From Pseudomonas sp. P8_241 (GTDB taxonomy: Bacteria > Pseudomonadota > Gammaproteobacteria > Pseudomonadales > Pseudomonadaceae): DNA of 64,000 nt. Of this stretch, positions 1 through 7,786 are shown in pieces. Positions within the stretch are counted from its first letter, which is position 1. Every line of letters begins with the position of its first letter. The stretch covers positions 942,001 to 1,006,000 of the forward strand of contig NZ_CP125377.1 of the NCBI RefSeq assembly GCF_034008315.1, given 5' to 3'. The notes under the pieces were generated by a model. That model did no database searches and was not told the DNA's origin. It saw nothing but the letters and a program-made list of their open reading frames with translations. The translations under genes were made by a program, and so were the position numbers.

Positions 1-2
1 AG

Positions 3-1742
3 CTCAGCGATGATGAGAAAGAGCACTGGGAGTCGCTGGATTGGGGCGATTACAGTGCCGAAGGTGATGCACCTACCGAGGTGCTAGCGTCTGAGGTCAA
101 CAAGCAGCTATTCAACGAGCCAACCGTTGACCTGATGCTAAAGCACTTGATGCAAAATGGCCTGACAGTGGAGGGTGGCGACAAGCTCGGCAAGACCATT
201 ATTTTTGCAGTGAACCAAAAGCACGCCGATTTTATCGCCCGGCGCTTCAATCATCATTACCCGCACTTTAAGGGTGAGTTTGCCCGGGTTATCACCCATG
301 CGGTGAGTTATGCGCAGACCCTGATCGATGACTTCAGCAGCAAGCTGAACAAGCAGCCGCAGATCGCCATTTCCGTGGATATGCTCGATACCGGCATCGA
401 CGTGCCACAGGTGTTGAATTTAGTGTTCTTCAAGGCCGTCCGCTCAAAGGTGAAGTTCTTGCAGATGATTGGCCGCGGCACGCGCCTATGCTCGGACCTG
501 TTTGCGCCGGGTGTGCATAAGCGCGAGTTCGCTATCTTCGATTTCTGCGCCAACTTCGAATACTTCAACGAAAACCCCAAAGGCGCTTTGGGCGGTACGG
601 CCGAACCGCTAGGCAAGCGGTTGTTCAAAGCGAGGCTGGATCTGCTGTCGTTGTTAGCGCCGAAGGACGTTCGCGAACCTGTAGATCTGGCAGAAACCAG
701 AGGCCGGTACGATGCCTTTGTCGAGCTGCGCACGGAGTTGACCGACGAGCTGCACGACGAAGTCGCGGCGATGAATAAGGACAACTTCATCGTGCGTACC
801 GAACTTGAGCACGTAATCCGCTTTGCCGAGCGTGAAGTTTGGAATGCGCTGGATGATGCAGCGCTGGGTGATCTGCGCAGTCACGTCGCCGGCTTGCCGA
901 GTGAGCGCGCTCCTGAGCACATCACCGCCAAGTTGTTCGATCTCCTGTGCATGAATTTGCAGCTGGCGTTACTTCGCTCGACCAGCGACTTCGTGGCGTA
1001 TCGTGACAAGGTGGTCGAGCTGGCCAGCCAGTTAGAAGTGATGGACAGCATTCCGGCAGTGCATGCTGAACTTGCGTTGCTTCAGGACGTGCAAACCGAC
1101 GAGTACTGGCAGGACATCCGCTTGCCAATGCTTGAGCAACTGCGGCGCAAGATGCGTGAGCTGATCAAGTTTATCGAACGCCGCCCGAGCAACCCCGTTT
1201 ATAGCGTGCTGAGCGACGAGATTGGCGAAGCGACTGTAGTAAACCTGAAAGATTTCAATACCGGCATCAACCTGGAGCAGTACAAGAAAAAGGTCGAAGC
1301 CTATATCCGTGGCAATGAGAACCATGTGGCCATCGCCAAGCTCAAGTTTAACCGGCCGCTGACGCCGAGCGATCTGAGCGAGCTGGAGCATTTTGTCTAC
1401 GAGTCGGAACCGGTTCAGAGTCGCGAGCAGTTCGAACAGTGCTACGGCACTGACCAACCGCTGACACTGTTGATCCGATCATTGGTAGGCTTGGATCGCA
1501 ATGCCGCAAAAGAGGCTTTCGGTCAATTCCTCGACGAGAACCGCTACAGCAGTCAGCAGATTCGTTTTGTTGAAATGATCATCGAGCGTCTAACCCGGCA
1601 GGGCGTGATGGAAGCGGGTCAACTATATGAACCGCCTTTTACCGCGCTGCACCACGAGGGATTAGACGGTGCGTTTGGCGACGCGGATGCCAACGCGATC
1701 ATTTCGGTGATCGCCTCAATCAAGCGCAGTGCGGCAGCCTGA
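3..1742 (+). CDS. hsdR: Type I restriction enzyme R subunit, C-terminal part (5' end outside window)
   Basis: The reading frame is open from the first bases of the window, so the N-terminal nuclease domain and the first helicase lobe lie to the left. What remains (about 579 residues) starts near the second RecA-like lobe. It shows a TGIDVPQ segment and the helicase motif VI sequence QMIGRGTRL (around bases 460-490), followed by a long helical tail like that of EcoEI-type R subunits. In this family the R subunit translocates DNA using ATP and cuts it when the HsdM/HsdS partners meet unmethylated sites. No hsdM or hsdS is visible here; they would lie upstream. The gene sits just inside an island whose integrase follows on the opposite strand, which fits horizontal acquisition. 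Family assignment is firm; type I rather than another helicase-nuclease is likely. Confidence 0.85.
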   Translation, partial: LSDDEKEHWESLDWGDYSAEGDAPTEVLASEVNKQLFNEPTVDLMLKHLMQNGLTVEGGDKLGKTIIFAVNQKHADFIARRFNHHYPHFKGEFARVITHAVSYAQTLIDDFSSKLNKQPQIAISVDMLDTGIDVPQVLNLVFFKAVRSKVKFLQMIGRGTRLCSDLFAPGVHKREFAIFDFCANFEYFNENPKGALGGTAEPLGKRLFKARLDLLSLLAPKDVREPVDLAETRGRYDAFVELRTELTDELHDEVAAMNKDNFIVRTELEHVIRFAEREVWNALDDAALGDLRSHVAGLPSERAPEHITAKLFDLLCMNLQLALLRSTSDFVAYRDKVVELASQLEVMDSIPAVHAELALLQDVQTDEYWQDIRLPMLEQLRRKMRELIKFIERRPSNPVYSVLSDEIGEATVVNLKDFNTGINLEQYKKKVEAYIRGNENHVAIAKLKFNRPLTPSDLSELEHFVYESEPVQSREQFEQCYGTDQPLTLLIRSLVGLDRNAAKEAFGQFLDENRYSSQQIRFVEMIIERLTRQGVMEAGQLYEPPFTALHHEGLDGAFGDADANAIISVIASIKRSAAA

Positions 1743-1898
1743 TGGCGACTGACTCAATCATGGGCGCTGCCCGGTTTGCGCTGGCGTCGGGGGTTGTAGC
1801 GTTGTTGGCTAAGCGCTTGGCGACACTCGCCACTTCTGTCGCCATGCTGCACCCCCGGATTACGCGAATTGTCGCCACTGTCGCCAACCTATGAGCGC
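1743..1898. other. Intergenic gap between converging hsdR and integrase genes
   Basis: About 156 bases between two convergent stop codons. I see no start codon with a ribosome site and no strong hairpin with a T-run. Confidence 0.5.
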
Positions 1899-3155
1899 TT
1901 AGCGTATCGGTACGACGTTGCGGTCCCTGGTTTGATTGATCGCAGATGCCGACAAGCTACCGGTGGCCGCCTTCTGGATATGTTCACTCCACCAGGCCAT
2001 CATCGGACGCCGGCGCTCGATGTAATCTGCCCGGTTGTAGGCGCTCCGAACTTCGTCTTTGTCGACATGCGCCAGCGCGACTTCGATCAGCTCAGGATCC
2101 CACCCATGCTCGTTCAGGATGGTGCTGGCCATGGAGCGCATGCCGTGGCTTACCAAACGGTCCTGGAAGCCCATCCGTTTCAGCGCCATGTTGGCAGTCT
2201 GGCTATTGGCGTGGGTACGCGGGTTTCTATCTGCCGGGAACACGTATTCCCTGTGGCCGCTGTGGTGCTTGAGCGTCTCCAGTAATGCGAGTGCCTGTTC
2301 GGTCAGCGGGATTGTGTGTGGACGACGCTTTTTCATGCGCTCCGGTGGGATGGTCCAAATGCGTTTGTCGAAGTCGATGTCTGCCCATCGAGTGGTGGCA
2401 GCCTCGGCAGGACGTGTCATGGTGTGCAGTTGCCATTCGATCAGGCAGCGTGTCGTCCGCTTGATGCTGGCGTTCGCGATTTCCATCATGAGCTCTGACA
2501 GTTCACTAGGTCGTAGCGCAGCCATGTTCTGTTTTTTGGGTTTCTTGAACACGGCCCGGATACCACTGAGGGGGTTCGCAAAGATCAGCCCGGAGTTCAC
2601 CCCGTAGGTCATGATCTCGTTGAGCCGTTGGCTCAGTCGCTTCACCGTCTCAAGGCTGCCTTTGGCCTCGATTGGGCGAAGCAGTTCGATGACCATCGGT
2701 GCGGTAATTTTCGAGAGCGGCGTTGTTTTCAGGTCTGGAAATACATGCAGCGTGAGCGATCGCCAAATGTCTTCGGCGTACGCCGGTGTGACGGAGTCCT
2801 TCTTCAGCTCGAACCAGGCGGTGGCCACGTTCTCGAACGTGTGTTCCGTCTCCGCTCGTTTGGCTTCGTCCTGTGCATTGCGTTGCACCTTGGGATCAAT
2901 GCCTTGTGCAAGCAGCTCGCGCGCTTCCACCACTTTTTTCCTGGCGTTCGCTAGTGAGAGCTCTGGGTATGTGCCCAGCCCCATATTGATACGATTTTTG
3001 GTTACCGGCTCGCGGTAGTTGAAGTTCCACAGCATCGAGCCGTTGCTCCTGACTCGGAGCTGGAGGCCGTCACCATCGCTGAGGACGTAATCTTTGTCTT
3101 TTGCCTTGACTGCCTTGAGCTGGCGGTCGGAGAGGCGGAGGGCTAGAGCAGGCAT
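1899..3155 (-). CDS. Tyrosine recombinase / P4-type integrase of a genomic island
   Basis: The 418-residue protein has the layout of P4-family integrases: an N-terminal arm-binding DUF4102-type domain (about residues 1-90, with DGLQLRV and the GTYPELSLANAR segment), a helical core-binding domain (about 105-190) and a C-terminal catalytic domain. The catalytic set can be read directly: R248 (in TRPAEA), H337 and R340 (HGMR), H363 (ALAH) and the nucleophile Y373 (RSAYNRADY). It looks intact. The gene starts 189 bases from the 3' end of ssrA and points away from it, the usual arrangement for an integrase whose attachment site is the 3' end of an RNA gene. It most likely inserts and excises the island that includes the hsdR fragment. 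The ATG start is preceded by AGAGG. Confidence 0.93.
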   Translation of the reverse strand: MPALALRLSDRQLKAVKAKDKDYVLSDGDGLQLRVRSNGSMLWNFNYREPVTKNRINMGLGTYPELSLANARKKVVEARELLAQGIDPKVQRNAQDEAKRAETEHTFENVATAWFELKKDSVTPAYAEDIWRSLTLHVFPDLKTTPLSKITAPMVIELLRPIEAKGSLETVKRLSQRLNEIMTYGVNSGLIFANPLSGIRAVFKKPKKQNMAALRPSELSELMMEIANASIKRTTRCLIEWQLHTMTRPAEAATTRWADIDFDKRIWTIPPERMKKRRPHTIPLTEQALALLETLKHHSGHREYVFPADRNPRTHANSQTANMALKRMGFQDRLVSHGMRSMASTILNEHGWDPELIEVALAHVDKDEVRSAYNRADYIERRRPMMAWWSEHIQKAATGSLSASAINQTRDRNVVPIR

Positions 3156-3176
3156 GAGAGCTTACCTCTGACACCG

Positions 3177-3230
3177 TTTTGGTATTCCAAAAAATAGCAC
3201 CGGATGGCTTGGAATACCATTTGGAATACC
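3177..3230. repeat. Three copies of a 10-bp repeat upstream of the integrase
   Basis: The 10-mer TTGGAATACC occurs directly at 3209-3218 and 3221-3230 (12-bp period) and inverted at 3181-3190, where it forms part of the near-palindrome TTTTGGTATTCCAAAA (3177-3192). The cluster lies between the integrase start and the ssrA end. Integrases of this family bind short arm-type sites near the core site and often control their own promoter, so these are candidate arm sites or operators. That role is inferred. Confidence 0.6.
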
Positions 3231-3307
3231 CAAACGGCTGGAACTCAGAAAACCTCTACGGAGCCCAATGGTGCTTAAACCCTTGATTTTGCTGGATTTC
3301 AGGCACA

Positions 3308-3331
3308 AAAAAAGACGTCCGTGGACGTCTT
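3308..3331 (-). terminator. Rho-independent terminator of ssrA
   Basis: Read on the minus strand, a 10-bp stem AAAGACGTCC / GGACGTCTTT with a short loop is followed by a run of T. It begins about 13 bases after the CCA end of tmRNA and fits a standard intrinsic terminator. Confidence 0.85.
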
Positions 3332-3343
3332 TAGATGATGAAG

Positions 3344-3400
3344 TGGTGGAGCCGGGGGGATTTGAACCCCCGTCCGCCAGTACTCCGCTGTCGGTACTAC
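3344..3400 (-). other. Probable island attachment site in the 3' end of ssrA
   Basis: The 3' part of ssrA borders a P4-type integrase gene and restores an intact CCA end, as expected when an element integrates into the gene's 3' end. The second copy of the core repeat should lie at the far end of the island, outside the window, so the exact core length cannot be read here. Confidence 0.55.
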
Positions 3401-3737
3401 ATGCGTAGCCGTGTCTATTAAGTTAACCCTCAGCGACCCGACGGGCAGGGTGCATTGGGCGAGTTGTGTAAGTTTTAGCCGCTTCGTCCACAACGTACTG
3501 CACGGCGATTCTGTTCTATATGACAATCACTTTGGGTTTACAGACATCCCCTGGTGATTGCTGGACCCGAAGGTACCAGAAGGGAAGGGCTAAGGCTGCT
3601 TACGCAGCGAGAGCGTATTCCCCGTAGGTTTCGTCATTGGCAACTATAAGAAGTTGCAACAGTGGATTTACGAGTTCTGTTACCAACTCGGCATGCACCT
3701 AAAGTTTCGCAACCGGCGTCGAATCCTAAACGGCCCC
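3344..3737 (-). ncRNA. ssrA: Transfer-messenger RNA (tmRNA)
   Basis: The minus strand begins with GGGGCCG and ends with GGCTCCACCA, the two halves of the tRNA-like acceptor stem, with the T-arm sequence GGTTCAAATCC close to the 3' end. Length is 394 nt, normal for gammaproteobacteria. The internal reading frame gives the tag (A)NDETYGEYALAA followed by TAA, near bases 3602-3645. tmRNA rescues stalled ribosomes and tags the truncated product for proteolysis; its protein partner SmpB is encoded at 13054-13536. The 3' end is the probable integration site of the island to the left. An intrinsic terminator follows. Confidence 0.97.
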
Positions 3738-3834
3738 GAGCCTGGTGCTCTGTGAATCAAAGTGAGCAACAGGCCTGCGCAGTGTACGCCAACGGGACCC
3801 AGAAGGCCAACCCGAAGGTTGACCTTGAGCCAGG

Positions 3835-4107
3835 TTACTTACCGCCTTTTTTCGCGTTCGTGATGTCCTGGATGGTTTGAGTGGTCTCGGCGATGCAATC
3901 ATCAGTACCTTCTTTGGTGCCCTTTGCCTGGTCGGCTCTGGCTTTCTCAAGGGAAGCGTCTACCTGCTTGGCTACATCCGGAGGAATCTGTGCCTTGCCG
4001 TTTTCAATGGTTTTGATGTTGACCGCGCAAAGGTCTTCTGCGGCGAACGAAGGGGAAGCCATGATGGAAGCAGTAACGAACAGACCTAACAGAACAGAAC
4101 GATTCAT
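3835..4107 (-). CDS. Small secreted protein of unknown function
   Basis: This 90-residue protein starts at an ATG preceded by AAGGAGAAA at good spacing; an upstream in-frame extension lacks this support. Residues 1-23 form a signal peptide ending in SFAA, with likely cleavage before EDLC. The mature part is about 67 residues, charged and helical in character, with two cysteines (near residues 27 and 70) that could form a disulfide in the periplasm, and a lysine-rich C-terminus. I do not recognise a named family. It lies between the dld terminator hairpin and ssrA, on the same strand as both, and looks like a single-gene unit. A GGTCAACC-TTCG-GGTTGGCC hairpin (3805-3824) follows its stop codon. 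Confidence 0.75.
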   Translation of the reverse strand: MNRSVLLGLFVTASIMASPSFAAEDLCAVNIKTIENGKAQIPPDVAKQVDASLEKARADQAKGTKEGTDDCIAETTQTIQDITNAKKGGK

Positions 4108-4257
4108 GTATTTCTCCTTGAGCTGAAAGACCAGGCGTCGCTGGCCGTCAGGACGGGCTGCCGGGTTTTGGAGGTCCCACGTTTGCAGGACTTGATCAGT
4201 GGACTGCGGCGGCACGTCAGGGTTCTGTTTGTCTGCTGTAAAACTGTCGATTCCGGC

Positions 4258-4291
4258 AAGACGCATTAAGGGAGGTGCCTTAATGCGTCTT
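4258..4291. terminator. 14-bp hairpin after the lactate operon
   Basis: AAGACGCATTAAGG (4258-4271) pairs perfectly with CCTTAATGCGTCTT (4278-4291) around a 6-nt loop, just beyond the dld stop codon. There is no T-run on the minus strand, so it may act as an RNA 3'-end stabiliser or as a terminator that needs Rho. Confidence 0.55.
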
Positions 4292-4307
4292 CCTTGAGAT
4301 CCTGCTA

Positions 4308-7118
4308 TCAGGGCACCCTAGCCTGGGTAACGCGGTCCACCAGATAGACTAGTCCGTGGTAGTCAATGCCGCCATGTTGGGTCAGACCGATCTCACAGGT
4401 GCGGCTGGTAGAGATCCCCTCGCTGCATTGTTGTACCGCATCCTTGAGCGTGCGCAGCGAGTGGGCGTTCAACTCCGGCGTGGTGAAACCCTTGTCGCCG
4501 GCAAAGCCGCAGCAGTGGATGCCTTCGGGAATGACCACGTTTTTACTGCACTTGCGCGCCAGATCGATCAGCGCCTGGCTTTCGCCGAGGTGCTGTGTAC
4601 TGCACGTCACGTGCACGGCGATCGGGGCGTCCTGCGGTGTGAACGTCAGGCGATCCATCAGGTGAGTACGGATGAAGCGCACCGGGTCGTACAGGTCCAG
4701 GCGGGCTTCACCCAGGTCCTGGACCAGGCGTAAGGTGCAGGGGCTGGTGTCGCAGTAGATCGGGTCGAGCCCGCCACGGCTGGCGTGAAGCAGGGCGCCG
4801 ATCAATTCCTGTCGTTTGTGCTCGGCTTGTTCGGCATAGCCTTTGGAGGCAAATGGCTGGCCGCAGCAAAGGCTGTCCAGGTTGTCCGGGAACACCACTT
4901 GGTAACCGGCCTTTTCCAGCAGGCCACGGGTTTTGTCGTGCAGCGACATTTGCTCTGTGTCTCCCGCCGCCGGGCCCATGGCGCGGGATACGCAGGCGGC
5001 CAGATAGACCACGCGGGGGCGTGCGTCGGTCACTGGCGGACTGAAGCGAATGGCTTTTTCCGGTTGCGGCATCGCGTTGGTCCACTGCGGGACCTGGCCT
5101 TTTGAAAGGCGCGTCAACGTTGCCGACAACTTCGTCAGTCTGGGTGCGCCCAGCAACATCCGCGCACCGTTGGCCACGTGCAGGGTGAAACGTGCACCTT
5201 GCAGTGCCGCGGCGAAATTGCCTTCCAGCCAATTGGCGGTTTTCGTATGCGTTGCTTTGCGGCTGCGGAGCTTTTTCACCAGCTCGCCGGTATTGATCCC
5301 TACGGGGCAACGTTGTGCGCAGAGGCCGGTCGCGGCGCAGGTGTCGATGCCCTGGTATTCGTAGGCCGCTTCAAGTTCGCGGGTATCGACCCCAGCGTGT
5401 TTCTTCGCCTGGATGTCACGCCAGATCACGATGCGCTGGCGTGGGCTCAGGGTCAGGCCCTTCGACGGGCATACCGGTTCGCAGAAACCGCATTCGATGC
5501 ATTTATCCACAATCTCGTCGGCGGCCGGCAGGGGCTTTAGGTGCTTGAGATGGATCTGCGGGTCTTCACTGAGCACCACATCAGGATTGAGAATACCGTT
5601 GGGGTCGAGCAGGCGTTTGAGCTGCCACATCAGTTGGTAGGCGTCGCTGCCCCATTCCAGCTCAACGAAGGGCGCCATGTTTCGCCCGGTGCCGTGTTCG
5701 GCCTTCAGCGAACCGCCGAACTCCACTGCCACCAGTTGCGCCACGTCGTCCATGAACGCCTGATAGCGTGCGACTTCTTGCGGGTTGTTGAAGCCTTGGG
5801 TAAAGACAAAGTGCAGATTGCCTTCCAAAGCGTGTCCGAAAAGGATCGCTTCGTCGTAGTGATGTTTGTCGAACAACTCGATCAGTCGATTCACACCAAT
5901 GGCCAGTTGCTCGACTGGAAAGGTTACGTCTTCAATGATCACCGTGGTGCCGGTTTTTCGCACTGCACCAACGGCGGGGAAGGTGTCCTTTCGGATCGCC
6001 CAGAGACGGGCGTTTTCCTGCGGATCCTCTGTGAAGTCGACTTGCTTCTCCACGGTGAACGACGCCAGTGATGCCATGATCTGCGCCAGCTGTTCGTGTA
6101 GCAATGTGGACGTCGCGGCGCGGGATTCGATCAGCAACGCGCAGGCATTTTCCGATAGATGCTGTACGAAAGCAGGCATGCCGGGTTTGTGCTGCACCGA
6201 GCGCAAGCTGCGGCGGTCCAGCAGCTCAACGGCCGACACCGGCTGGCCCTTCAACACAGTGACCGCGTTGCAACAGGATTCCACGTCCGGGAATACGATC
6301 AGCGCCGAGGCTTTGTTCGGGTGGTCGATCACGGTGTCGTAGGTCACCGCGCTGATGAAGCCGAGCGTACCTTCGGAACCGACCAGCAGATGGCTCAAGA
6401 TATCCACAGGCTCGTGGAAATCCACCAAGGCATTGAGCGACAGTCCGGTGGTATTTTTCAGGCGGTATTTGTGGCGAATTTTTGCAGCCAGTTCGGCGTT
6501 TGCGCGGGTCTCGCGCCCCAAAGTTGCCAGACGCTCCAGCAACGTGGCATGGCTTTGGCGAAACGCTGCAACACTATCGGCGTCCTCTGTATCGAGACGG
6601 CTGCCGTCAGCCAGGACCAAGCGAATTCCGGCCAGGGTGTGATAGGTGTTTTGCGCTGTGCCGCAGCACATGCCGCTGGCATTGTTGGCAACGATTCCGC
6701 CGATTTTGCAGGCGTTGATCGATGCCGGATCCGGGCCTATCTTGCGCCCGAAGGGTGCCAGCCACGCATTGGCTTGCGCGCCGATCACGCCCGGTTGCAG
6801 ACGGATTTGCGTGCCATGGCCGCGGATCTCGCGACCGTTCCAGTTATCCCCCAGCACGATCAGCACCGAGTCGCTGATGGCCTGGCCGGACAGGCTGGTG
6901 CCGGCCGCGCGAAAGGTCACCGGAACCTGATCGCGCTGGGCGAGTTTCAGCAGGGCTGCCACTTCATTTTCAGATTCGACGCGAATGACCAGCTTTGGAA
7001 TCAGCCGGTAGAAACTCGCGTCGGTGCCGAAGGCCAGTGTCGACAACGGATCGTCAAAACGTCGCGCCTGGGGGATCAGCTGCTGCACATCTCGAAGGAA
7101 AGCGGCCGGTAGATTCAT
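4308..7118 (-). CDS. dld: FAD-linked D-lactate dehydrogenase with 4Fe-4S and CCG domains (Dld-II type)
   Basis: The 936-residue enzyme has an FAD-binding PCMH-type domain (about residues 30-210, including GTSLSGQAISD), an FAD-oxidase C-terminal domain (about 230-500), a ferredoxin-like region with CIECGFCEPVCP (about 537) and CAATGLCAQRCP (about 591), and two cysteine-rich CCG modules at about 748 (CCGQPF) and 866 (CCGFAGDKG). This is the layout of the Shewanella-type Dld-II, which oxidises D-lactate to pyruvate and passes electrons to the respiratory chain at the membrane. The ATG start overlaps the lutC stop codon as ATGA, so the two are translationally coupled; a longer frame to 7247 would run deep into lutC and is not supported. 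It is the last gene of the lldP-lutABC-dld run. Confidence 0.93.
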   Translation of the reverse strand: MNLPAAFLRDVQQLIPQARRFDDPLSTLAFGTDASFYRLIPKLVIRVESENEVAALLKLAQRDQVPVTFRAAGTSLSGQAISDSVLIVLGDNWNGREIRGHGTQIRLQPGVIGAQANAWLAPFGRKIGPDPASINACKIGGIVANNASGMCCGTAQNTYHTLAGIRLVLADGSRLDTEDADSVAAFRQSHATLLERLATLGRETRANAELAAKIRHKYRLKNTTGLSLNALVDFHEPVDILSHLLVGSEGTLGFISAVTYDTVIDHPNKASALIVFPDVESCCNAVTVLKGQPVSAVELLDRRSLRSVQHKPGMPAFVQHLSENACALLIESRAATSTLLHEQLAQIMASLASFTVEKQVDFTEDPQENARLWAIRKDTFPAVGAVRKTGTTVIIEDVTFPVEQLAIGVNRLIELFDKHHYDEAILFGHALEGNLHFVFTQGFNNPQEVARYQAFMDDVAQLVAVEFGGSLKAEHGTGRNMAPFVELEWGSDAYQLMWQLKRLLDPNGILNPDVVLSEDPQIHLKHLKPLPAADEIVDKCIECGFCEPVCPSKGLTLSPRQRIVIWRDIQAKKHAGVDTRELEAAYEYQGIDTCAATGLCAQRCPVGINTGELVKKLRSRKATHTKTANWLEGNFAAALQGARFTLHVANGARMLLGAPRLTKLSATLTRLSKGQVPQWTNAMPQPEKAIRFSPPVTDARPRVVYLAACVSRAMGPAAGDTEQMSLHDKTRGLLEKAGYQVVFPDNLDSLCCGQPFASKGYAEQAEHKRQELIGALLHASRGGLDPIYCDTSPCTLRLVQDLGEARLDLYDPVRFIRTHLMDRLTFTPQDAPIAVHVTCSTQHLGESQALIDLARKCSKNVVIPEGIHCCGFAGDKGFTTPELNAHSLRTLKDAVQQCSEGISTSRTCEIGLTQHGGIDYHGLVYLVDRVTQARVP

Positions 7119-7786
7119 TGGTCCTCCAGGATCAACACCACCAGGTCTTTGGGGCCGTGGGCACCATAAGCGAGAACCTGCTCGATATCGGCGGTCTTCG
7201 ACGGGCCGGACACCAGCAACGCGTTGGTCGGCATGCCCTGGGCCCATTCGAATTCTTGCTGCACCTGATAGAAATTGTCGCGGATTTCACTGGCCTTGAG
7301 CAGGGCGAAATGCACCGGTGGCACCAGACTCATCAAGCGGGGTTCTTCCCGGGTCGGCCAGAGAATCAGGCTGCCCGTGGCAGCGATGGCACCGAGCGTG
7401 CCGGTCAGGCTCGCCGGAGTGTCGCCGAACAACTCGGCTTTCCATTCTTCAACCGGACGGTCGTAGGCTTTTAACATTGGCAGGCCGGGATTATTCGCCC
7501 AGTGCTGCGTGATCCGTTGACCGTGGTGCGTTGTCGGTGCGATCAGCAGGCTTGGCAACTGGCGGTCCCGCAGCAATTGCGCGAGCAACGCTGGCCAGCC
7601 TTCGCCCGACGTCAGATGGATTTCCGTGTGCACGGCTTCCATCAACTTGCGCAACTGCGGGATACGTTGTTCTGGCGTGTAGGTGTAAGGCTGGGTCACC
7701 AGTTCGACATCGAAGTTGTCCGCCACCGGTGTGGTGCCTGTCAGACTTTTGCGCAATTTGGTGAGGATATTTTGCTTGGCGCTCAT
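7115..7786 (-). CDS. lutC: Lactate utilisation protein C (LUD domain)
   Basis: A 223-residue LUD-domain protein (formerly DUF162), with the conserved C-terminal segment LVSGPSKTADIEQVLAYGAHGPK. With LutA and LutB it forms the iron-sulfur L-lactate oxidation complex (also called LldEFG). The LutA/LutB subunits carry the metal centres and LutC has no cysteine clusters, as seen here. The chosen ATG (7784-7786) shares its A with the lutB stop codon TGA; a TTG one codon upstream is a weaker alternative. It overlaps dld at its 3' end, so lutA-lutB-lutC-dld form a tightly coupled unit. Confidence 0.92.
   Translation of the reverse strand: MSAKQNILTKLRKSLTGTTPVADNFDVELVTQPYTYTPEQRIPQLRKLMEAVHTEIHLTSGEGWPALLAQLLRDRQLPSLLIAPTTHHGQRITQHWANNPGLPMLKAYDRPVEEWKAELFGDTPASLTGTLGAIAATGSLILWPTREEPRLMSLVPPVHFALLKASEIRDNFYQVQQEFEWAQGMPTNALLVSGPSKTADIEQVLAYGAHGPKDLVVLILEDQ

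Noticed and set aside
1869..2607. Plus-strand frames opposite the integrase
   Set aside because: The integrase catalytic residues are all in the minus-strand frame; the plus frames lack domains.
3299..3526. Small minus-strand frame inside tmRNA
   Set aside because: It lies within ssrA and its tRNA-like end; not a separate gene.
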